From JAAYZQ01 sp034428935 (GTDB taxonomy: Bacteria > Chloroflexota > Anaerolineae > JAAYZQ01), in assembly GCA_034428935.1 (NCBI GenBank), contig DAOUHB010000189.1, positions 1 to 11,560 on the forward strand: DNA of 11,560 nt, read 5' to 3'. The notes under the pieces were generated by a model. It did no database searches, had not been told where the DNA came from, and worked only from the letters and a program-made list of their open reading frames with translations. Made by a program: the position numbers and the translations under genes. Each line of letters begins with the position of its first letter. Positions within the stretch are counted from its first letter, which is position 1. Positions 6,053 to 11,560 of the stretch are shown here, piece by piece.

Positions 6053-7092
6053 TTCCCTCTCTCCTTTCGCCCGCGCCCTCGCGCGCGGGCCAGCCAGCCC
6101 CGCAGACGTCCGGTGCCAGGGGCCGGCACTGTTTCCACTTCTGGCCGCGCCTGTCCGTCGTTGGCCCGGCGGCTGGCGACCGGCCTGATGAGGATGCCCT
6201 CCGCGGCCGGCTCCAGGGTGACGCGGTCCCCGACGTTGTACTGCTCCAGGTACTCCCTCGGCACCTGCAGCCTTCCTGCCGAGTCGAGGACGATGTATTC
6301 AGACAGCGATTCCGCCGCGCCGGCGTCCTGGCCCGCAGCTTCCGCCTCCGCGCTCCTCTCGACCCTGACCGTTTCGGTGCTGGTCCGGCCATCGCGGATG
6401 GCCACGACGCGGTCCACGCGCCGGGCGATCTCCCGGTCGTGGGTGACGATGATGGTGGTCAGGCCCTGGGTCCGGTTCAACTCGCGAAAGAGATCCCACA
6501 GGCCCTGGGCCGTGGCCGAGTCCACCTCGCCCGTTGGCTCGTCGGCCAGCAGGAGCCGGGGATGGTTGGCCAGGGCCACGGCGATGGCCACACGCTGCTG
6601 CTGCCCGCCCGAGAGTTGGGCCAGGCGATGGTGGCGGTGCTCCCAGAGGCCCACCTGCTCCAGCAGCTCCCGCGAGCGCCGGCGCTTTTCGCCCCAGCCC
6701 AAACCCACCACGGTCATGGGCAGCTCGACGTTCTCGCGGGCGGTGAGGTAGGGAATCAGGTTGCGGCCCACCTGCTGCCAGACAAAGCCCACCTCCCGGC
6801 GCCGGTAGCGATCCAGCGCCCGGTCCGCCAGTTTGAGCAGGTCCTGACCGCCCACCGTCACACGTCCCGCCGACGGCCGGTCCAGCCCGCCCAGGATGTT
6901 CAGCAGCGTGCTCTTGCCGCTGCCCGACGACCCCACGATGCCCAGCATCTCGCCGTCGTCTACAGCCAGGTCCAGGCCCTGGAGGGCCACGACCTCCAGG
7001 CTCTGCCCCGCAGCGTGCAAACCCGGGGCCTCGATCACCTTGTAGATCTTGACCAGGTTATCGCAGACGACGAGGGGAGATCCGTTGCTCAT
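6049..7092 (-). CDS. ABC transporter ATP-binding protein with C-terminal AbrB/MazE-like domain
   Basis: A 347-aa cytoplasmic ATPase, the likely partner of the FtsX permease just upstream. The ATPase domain (about 5-240) has Walker A GSSGSGKS (54-61), the Q-loop FVWQQ (103-107), LSGGQQQR (160-167), Walker B LLLADEP (180-186) with catalytic Glu185, D-loop GEVDSAT (188-194) and switch His218 (THDR). LNILGGLDRPSAG is typical of MacB/LolD ATPases. After an Ala/Glu-rich linker (245-262) comes a second module at about 264-304: EYIVLDSAGRLQVPREYLEQ, then a GDRVTLEP turn and GILIRPV. This is the pattern of AbrB/MazE/SpoVT swapped-hairpin domains. A basic tail (305-347) rich in Arg, Gly and Pro follows. 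Standard LolD/MacB ATPases are about 225-250 aa, so roughly 100 residues are extra. ATG 7092 overlaps the permease stop (ATGA) with GGGAG 7 nt upstream, and the TGA stop overlaps the GTG of the next gene. The AbrB-like call rests on pattern, not a profile search. Confidence 0.9.
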   Translation of the reverse strand: MSNGSPLVVCDNLVKIYKVIEAPGLHAAGQSLEVVALQGLDLAVDDGEMLGIVGSSGSGKSTLLNILGGLDRPSAGRVTVGGQDLLKLADRALDRYRRREVGFVWQQVGRNLIPYLTARENVELPMTVVGLGWGEKRRRSRELLEQVGLWEHRHHRLAQLSGGQQQRVAIAVALANHPRLLLADEPTGEVDSATAQGLWDLFRELNRTQGLTTIIVTHDREIARRVDRVVAIRDGRTSTETVRVERSAEAEAAGQDAGAAESLSEYIVLDSAGRLQVPREYLEQYNVGDRVTLEPAAEGILIRPVASRRANDGQARPEVETVPAPGTGRLRGWLARARGRGRKERGK

Positions 7093-9995
7093 CCCACCTC
7101 TCCCAGCTTGACCGCCTCAAAGACCCTCATCCTCAGCAGGAGGACGATGAGGACCGCCACCGCCACGAGGAACATGGCGCCAAAGACGGCGTAAATCAGC
7201 CCCAGCTCGCCCCAGGCAATGTGCACCACAAAGGGCGGCACCAGGGCCGTCTTGGCTGTGCCAACCTGCAGGTAGGGGATAAAGATGCGGCTGGTGCCCA
7301 CGCCCAGCAATGTGCCCAGGGCCGCCCCCGACAGGATGAGCATGGCTTGCTCGCCGGCCAGGTAGACGGCCATCTGCAGCGGCGACAGGCCCACGGCGCG
7401 CAGCATGCCCAGCTCGATAAAGCGCCGCCGGAACGAGACCACGGCATAGACGAGAAAGCCCAGGACGGTGAGGGCGGCGGCCGCCAGGAAGCCGACGCTC
7501 AGCAGGCCAAAGAGCCCCTGCCGCTCGGGGCGCGTCTGCTCCGCGGCCAGGACCGCCCGGGCGTCGGACGAGGCCACCACGCCCAGCCCCAGGTCGCGCA
7601 CGCCGGCCACGATCTCCTGGCCGTCGATGCCTTCGTCCGTAGCCAGCCAGACGTCGTAAGGGAAGGTGCCGCCCATGCCCTCGTGCACGTGGTCCAGGTT
7701 GGCCACAAAGAACGGCCCATCCTGCGGGTAGAGCGTCGGGAACAGGTCCAGCGGCCCGGCGACGGTGAACTCGACGGCGTGAAACTCGCCGGCGGCCCCC
7801 ACGGTCAGGCGCAGGGGGTCGCCCACGTTCAGGCCGTAGCGCGACAGAAATGTGCGGCTGGCCAACAGGTTGCTGGGGTCGGCTGCCAGGCGGTTCATCA
7901 GCCCGCCCAGCGACTCGCCCCCGGCAAAGTCCGGCCGGTAAAAGGCCACGGCCGCCAGGTCGAGGCGATCCACAGCCAGAAGCCGCCCCGCCTGCTGCCG
8001 GCCCTCCAGGTTGGCAGTGACGCTGTAATCGCCCACCCGGGCCGCGGCGCGCACGCCCGGCACCTGCAGGTGCTCGCTCACCGGCAAAAAGAGCCAGCGG
8101 GGCCCCTCTTCCTGCGGCGCGGTGCTCTGCGACGGCTGGCCCAGGAGGCCGGCCTGCTGCGGCTCTTCGGTGCTCTCGCCCATCTCGGCCAGGTTCAGGT
8201 CGGCGCCCACCTGGTAATAGATGCGGTCCTCCAGGTGCCCGTCCATCGTCAGCGCCATGGAGGCGCTAAAGGCCGCCAGGCAGAGGGTCAGCGTCAGGAG
8301 GAGCAGCGGGCCGGTGTACTGGCTCGCCGAGCGGGCCAGTTGCCGCAGGGTCAACAGGACCGTCGTGCCGGGCAGCCAGCTCGCCAGGCGGGCCAGGATG
8401 CCCAGCGCCAGGGGAAAGAATCGCAAGGCGAACAGGGCCAGGCCAAAGGCAAAGAGGGCCGGCACCAGGAGGAGGAGCGGGTTGGAGTAGGGATCGGAGG
8501 CCGCGGCCTGCAGGCCCGGGATGATGCCCTGGATGCTGCCCTGCCTGCGCAGCAGGTACCAGCCGTACAGGGGCAGGGCCAGCAGCAGGACGTCCAGGAA
8601 ATAGCGCTGGTAGAGGGGCCGCAGCAGCGTGCGGGCCCGCTCCCAGCGATAGGTCACCACGGTGTGGCGCGAGGCGGCCAGGGCGGGGACGAGGAGCGCC
8701 AGGCAGGCCAGGCCGACGCCCAGCAGCCCGTAGCGCAGCGCCGTCGGGGTGAGGACCACGTCCAGGCCCCCCGCGTTGAGCCCTGCCTGGAGGAGGGCCG
8801 GGTCCAGGAAGGTGCGCGTCCGGCCCATGAGCTGGGCCAGCCACCGGCCCACGACCAGCCCGGCCGCCAGGCCGGCGCCGCCCACCAGCAGGGCTTCCAG
8901 CAGGTAAATGCCCAGGATCTGGGCCCGGGTGGTGCCCCGGCTGCGCAGCACGGCGATCTCGGCCTGGTCGCGGCGGACGACCATGCCGGCGATGAGGCCG
9001 ACGAAATAGAGGACGAGGCCGGCCACCGGGATGGCCAGGATGGTGAGCTGCAGGGTCAGCGTGCGGGCCGTGTCGCGATAGACCATCAGCGCCTGCACGG
9101 GCGAGACGTCCAGGGTGGTGTTGGCCAACAGAGCCGCCGCCCGCGACTGGGTGGCCGTCACCCGTGCCAGCAGGCCGGCCACCTCCGTGGTGCGCACGTG
9201 GCGCCCGTCAAAGACCTGGTACCAGACGGCCAGCGAGACCGGCTCCCGGAGGGCGGGAACCACGCGGGCGGTAAAGGCCTCCTCGGAGGTCAGGAGTAGT
9301 TCTTCGAGCTGCCTGGGCTGGTAGAACCAGAAGGGATCGGCCGGGTCCAGGGCCCGCCACACGCCCGTGACGCGCGCCGGGATCTGAACGTCGCCCTGGC
9401 TGCCAAAGAGGACGTACGCCTCGCCCACCTGCAGGCCCAGGCGCTCGGCCAGGGCCTGGCTGACGAGCACCGGGACCTCGTCGCCCGCCAGCGCGCCGGG
9501 AAAGGCGCCGTCGACCATCTCCACGTGGTCGGCCAGCCCGCTGACAAAGCCCAGGCTCGACCACAGCAGCGGATTGCCCTCGGCAAAGGCCGCCGAGTCG
9601 GCGGCGGGAAAGAGACGCAGGTTGGGGCTGCGCACGTGGCGCACCAGCAGGTCCAGCGGCAGTCCGATGGCCGTGGCCGACTGTTCCGCCAGGTATTGGT
9701 CGGCGGGGCGGTAGGCATCCCAGGCAACGTCGCCGTGCCAGGCGCCCACGTAGCGCCACAGGAAGGCAAAGGGTGGCCGCTGCGCACCGACTGTGGCATC
9801 GGCGGCGGCGCCCGGATCGGTAACCTCGCTCTGCAGCAGGCCGTGGTGCACGGCGTCGGCGTAGAGGGGGATGCTGGACAGCAGCCCCACCGCCGCAATC
9901 AGCCCGGCCAGCAGGCAAAGGACCAACCCGCCCTGGCTCCACAACCGCTTGGCGGCCAGGGACAACGTCGAGAACAAGGTAGCCATCACGCTCAT
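7089..9995 (-). CDS. FtsX/MacB-type ABC permease with two FtsX modules
   Basis: A 968-aa integral membrane protein of the type VII ABC (mechanotransmission) class. By eye there are about ten membrane helices (numbering from the GTG at 9998): 24-46, 317-342, 361-389, 421-441, 464-482, 506-535, 561-583, 828-853, 875-900 and 927-957. Two large extracytoplasmic domains sit at about 47-316 and 584-827, the places of the MacB_PCD domain in each half. The FtsX cytoplasmic coupling signature occurs twice: RRDQAEIAVLRSRGTTRAQIL (about 342-362) and FRRRFIELGMLRAVGLSPLQ (about 856-875). It is thus a fused pair of LolC/E-like permeases. ATG 9995 is chosen because AGAAG lies 4 nt upstream; GTG 9998 and ATG 9986 are alternatives, and the ribosome site is weak for all. 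It begins 48 bp after the adaptor gene and overlaps the next ATPase by 4 bp. The substrate is not predictable from sequence. Confidence 0.92.
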   Translation of the reverse strand: MSVMATLFSTLSLAAKRLWSQGGLVLCLLAGLIAAVGLLSSIPLYADAVHHGLLQSEVTDPGAAADATVGAQRPPFAFLWRYVGAWHGDVAWDAYRPADQYLAEQSATAIGLPLDLLVRHVRSPNLRLFPAADSAAFAEGNPLLWSSLGFVSGLADHVEMVDGAFPGALAGDEVPVLVSQALAERLGLQVGEAYVLFGSQGDVQIPARVTGVWRALDPADPFWFYQPRQLEELLLTSEEAFTARVVPALREPVSLAVWYQVFDGRHVRTTEVAGLLARVTATQSRAAALLANTTLDVSPVQALMVYRDTARTLTLQLTILAIPVAGLVLYFVGLIAGMVVRRDQAEIAVLRSRGTTRAQILGIYLLEALLVGGAGLAAGLVVGRWLAQLMGRTRTFLDPALLQAGLNAGGLDVVLTPTALRYGLLGVGLACLALLVPALAASRHTVVTYRWERARTLLRPLYQRYFLDVLLLALPLYGWYLLRRQGSIQGIIPGLQAAASDPYSNPLLLLVPALFAFGLALFALRFFPLALGILARLASWLPGTTVLLTLRQLARSASQYTGPLLLLTLTLCLAAFSASMALTMDGHLEDRIYYQVGADLNLAEMGESTEEPQQAGLLGQPSQSTAPQEEGPRWLFLPVSEHLQVPGVRAAARVGDYSVTANLEGRQQAGRLLAVDRLDLAAVAFYRPDFAGGESLGGLMNRLAADPSNLLASRTFLSRYGLNVGDPLRLTVGAAGEFHAVEFTVAGPLDLFPTLYPQDGPFFVANLDHVHEGMGGTFPYDVWLATDEGIDGQEIVAGVRDLGLGVVASSDARAVLAAEQTRPERQGLFGLLSVGFLAAAALTVLGFLVYAVVSFRRRFIELGMLRAVGLSPLQMAVYLAGEQAMLILSGAALGTLLGVGTSRIFIPYLQVGTAKTALVPPFVVHIAWGELGLIYAVFGAMFLVAVAVLIVLLLRMRVFEAVKLGEVG

Positions 9996-10043
9996 CACAC
10001 TTCTGGTGGTCGGTGGCAGCTATCAACTGCCCGATACTCGCAC

Positions 10044-11450
10044 CTACGGTCCGACGACGACGTCCCCTTCTTCCACGCCGGAGACGATCTCTACCCGGTC
10101 GTCACTCTCAATGCCCACGGTCACGTCGACGCGCCGTTGGATCGCGCCCTCTTGTATCACTACGAACTTGCGCCCCTCAAAGGTGCGGATGGCCGCGGGC
10201 GGCAGCCACAACACGTCCTCCTTGCGCTCCAGGACGACGGTGACGCGCACCAGGTCGCCGGGCTCCACGGCCAAAGCGCCGAACTGGACGTCCAGGTGCG
10301 TCGCCCGATCCGCCTCCTCGGCATCCCCGCCGCTCGCCGACGGCGCGCTGCCGCCGGAGCCATAGGGATAGGGCAGCAGGCGAATGGTCGCCGGCAGCGT
10401 TTGCCCCGGGAACTCGACGGGGACTGCCGTGGCCTCCTGGCCCTCGCTCAGCTCGCCCATGTCGTCGGACGACAGCTCGCCGGTCACTTCCAGCTCCCGG
10501 GGGTCGGCGACGACGATGACCGGCCGGAAGCCTTCCACGGAGCGGCCGGCGGCGGTGTTGATGGCCGTCACCTCGCCGTCAAAGGGGGCCAGGATGAGGG
10601 TGTCGGTGATCTGGGCGCGGAGGTCGGCCAGGTCCAGCTCGGCCTTGGCCACGGCCTGTTCCAGGCGTGGATCGACGCCGGCCTGCAGGCGCTCGACCTC
10701 CAGCCGGGCCAGCTCGACGCGCTTTTCCTGGGCCTGCACGTCGTAGGCCCGCTGCTCGCCCTGGCGCACGGCCTGGTTGTGGGCCGCCAGGGCGCGCTCG
10801 TAGGCCAGGGTGGCCTCCTGGAGGGCCTGGGCCTCGGGCCTCATGGCGATGTCGGGCTCGTGGGCCACGGCGTCGTAGCGCCCCTGGGCGCGCGCCAGGC
10901 TGATGGTCGCCGACTCCAGGTCGGCCCGGGTGACCGCCAGGTCGGCGGCCGGGTCATAGCCCTTGAGCTTGTTCAGGGCGACGATCTCGGTCTCCAGGTT
11001 GACCTGCGCCCGGGCCAGGTTGTAGGCCCGCTCGTCCTCGGCGGTCTGCAGGTCGGTCAGGGCCGTCTCCAGCACGAGATTGGCCTGGGCGAGCTGGCGA
11101 TGGAGGGCCGAGACGTCCAGCTCGGCCAGGCGATCGCCGGCGCGCACCGGCTGGCCGCGCTCCACGTACACCTGCAAGACGCGGCCGTCGGTGCGGAAAT
11201 ACAGCTCGGCCTCGTTCAGGGGCGAAACGCGCCCGGTAAAGGTCAGGCTGTCCATGACCTCTCCCCGCTCGACGGTGTAGGTCGGCTTCTCGGGGACGAC
11301 GGCCGTGGGTAGAGGGGTAGGCGTGGGCGCCGGTGTCGCTTCCGTCCCAAGCCAGGTCGCCGGGCTGCCCGGGCTACACGAGGTAACCAACAGCCAGCCG
11401 AGCAGAACCAGGGGCACCAGGAGCAACCGGGCCGGCAGCTTTTTGTTCAT
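10044..11450 (-). CDS. Lipoprotein periplasmic-adaptor subunit, HlyD/MacA/YknX-like
   Basis: A 468-aa membrane-fusion-type adaptor that should sit on the outer face of the membrane on top of the FtsX permease. The signal peptide (1-24) ends in a lipobox-like LVTSC with Cys25, then a Pro/Thr tether (26-55). The two biotinyl-lipoyl half-motifs are at about 77-113 (LYFRTDGRVLQVYVERGQPVRAGDRL-like) and 282-302 (LAPFDGEVTAINTAAG). Between them is a long charged helical hairpin (about 114-278) with Ala/Leu/Glu/Arg heptads, the coiled coil of MacA-type adaptors. A beta-barrel domain (about 314-408) and a membrane-proximal domain (409-468, ending in GDVVVGP) follow. The barrel carries a Gly/Ser/acidic insertion at about 362-381. 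ATG 11450 has AGGAGG (11457-11462) 6 nt upstream, the best ribosome site in the window. It is the first gene of the operon. No TolC-like gene is visible, which fits a monoderm-type cell envelope. Confidence 0.92.
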   Translation of the reverse strand: MNKKLPARLLLVPLVLLGWLLVTSCSPGSPATWLGTEATPAPTPTPLPTAVVPEKPTYTVERGEVMDSLTFTGRVSPLNEAELYFRTDGRVLQVYVERGQPVRAGDRLAELDVSALHRQLAQANLVLETALTDLQTAEDERAYNLARAQVNLETEIVALNKLKGYDPAADLAVTRADLESATISLARAQGRYDAVAHEPDIAMRPEAQALQEATLAYERALAAHNQAVRQGEQRAYDVQAQEKRVELARLEVERLQAGVDPRLEQAVAKAELDLADLRAQITDTLILAPFDGEVTAINTAAGRSVEGFRPVIVVADPRELEVTGELSSDDMGELSEGQEATAVPVEFPGQTLPATIRLLPYPYGSGGSAPSASGGDAEEADRATHLDVQFGALAVEPGDLVRVTVVLERKEDVLWLPPAAIRTFEGRKFVVIQEGAIQRRVDVTVGIESDDRVEIVSGVEEGDVVVGP

Positions 11451-11471
11451 CGCGTCCCTCCTCTTACGCCG

Positions 11472-11496
11472 TGCCGGCCAAGGGCCTTTGCCGGCA
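11472..11496. promoter_or_regulatory. 25-bp near-perfect palindrome in the operon leader
   Basis: Arms TGCCGGC and GCCGGCA (7 bp) enclose a further inner pairing AAGG/CCTT (order as read on the operon strand) around a single central base, with one mismatched pair between them. On the + strand it is followed by TTTTT (11497-11501), so it resembles a rho-independent terminator for rightward transcription. On the operon strand it would form a strong hairpin in the 5' leader, ending 21 nt before the start codon and 9 nt before the Shine-Dalgarno site. It could be an operator, a leader hairpin that tunes translation or stability, or a terminator for a rightward or antisense transcript. Confidence 0.55.
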
Positions 11497-11521
11497 TTTT
11501 TACCAAAGACGCAACCATATT

Positions 11522-11550
11522 ATCATACTCCTTCCGACGGATTTAGACAA
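11522..11550 (-). promoter_or_regulatory. Sigma70-type promoter of the six-gene transporter operon
   Basis: Read leftward, the -35 box TTGTCT (11545-11550) and -10 box TATGAT (11522-11527) are separated by 17 bp. The surroundings are A/T-rich in an otherwise GC-rich window. The predicted start is near 11515, leaving a leader of about 65 nt before the adaptor ATG. No other promoter this good is seen within the operon, which supports transcription of all six genes from here. It is a pattern match only. Confidence 0.65.
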
Positions 11551-11560
11551 GAACTTGACA
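11545..11560. promoter_or_regulatory. Imperfect dyad overlapping the -35 box; possible divergent -35 element
   Basis: CAAG (11548-11551) and CTTG (11554-11557) form an inverted repeat around AA, flanked by a further matching G/C pair (11546/11559). The dyad covers the operon's -35 box and could be half or all of a repressor site. TTGACA at 11555-11560 is a perfect -35 consensus on the + strand, but its -10 would lie outside the window, so a divergent promoter can only be suspected. Confidence 0.25.

Noticed and set aside
7221..9299. 692-aa open frame on the + strand
   Set aside because: It is antisense to the FtsX permease and rich in Gln/Gly/His/Arg. The codon pattern mirrors the permease, and there is no ribosome site or motif.
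9525..11312. 595-aa open frame on the + strand
   Set aside because: It covers the antisense of the permease start and the adaptor gene. It is low in complexity and has no domain.

Overview
This GC-rich window comes from a bacterial chromosome. GC-biased codon use, Pro/Thr/Ala-rich lipoprotein linkers, a MacAB-type operon carrying a sugar-type binding lipoprotein and the lack of any outer-membrane channel gene all fit a member of the Chloroflexota (Anaerolineae/Caldilineae-like). That placement is inferred; no taxonomic marker was tested.

Layout. Positions 1-1203 (+) hold the C-terminal part of argS (arginyl-tRNA synthetase), cut by the window edge. Only 4 bp separate it from a convergent gene for an uncharacterised 139-aa protein (1208-1627, -), which has its own promoter and Shine-Dalgarno site. 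A 259-bp spacer (1628-1886) follows, with two copies of a hairpin-forming, REP-like repeat 48 bp apart.

The rest of the window, 1887-11450, looks like one long leftward operon. It reads from a good sigma70-type promoter (TTGTCT, 17 bp, TATGAT) at 11522-11550. In transcription order it encodes: (1) a lipoprotein periplasmic-adaptor (HlyD/MacA-like) subunit; (2) a 968-aa permease with two FtsX/MacB modules; (3) an ABC ATPase with an extra C-terminal AbrB/MazE-like swapped-hairpin domain; (4) a 907-aa lipoprotein made of two complete sugar-type (family 1) solute-binding domains in tandem; (5) a second, plain MacB/LolD-type ABC ATPase; and (6) a class I SAM-dependent methyltransferase. Stop/start overlaps (ATGA, GTGA) and gaps of 48 bp or less argue for co-transcription and translational coupling.

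How the genes may work together. Adaptor, FtsX permease and LolD-type ATPase are the parts of a MacAB-like (type VII ABC) mechanotransmission machine. These move or release lipids, peptides or drugs outside the membrane rather than importing sugars. The operon adds a covalent dimer of sugar-type binding proteins but no MalF/MalG-type permease. This suggests a composite sensing, capture or export system and is the most noteworthy content of the window. The AbrB-like domain on one ATPase and the second ATPase are further departures from the standard MacAB layout.
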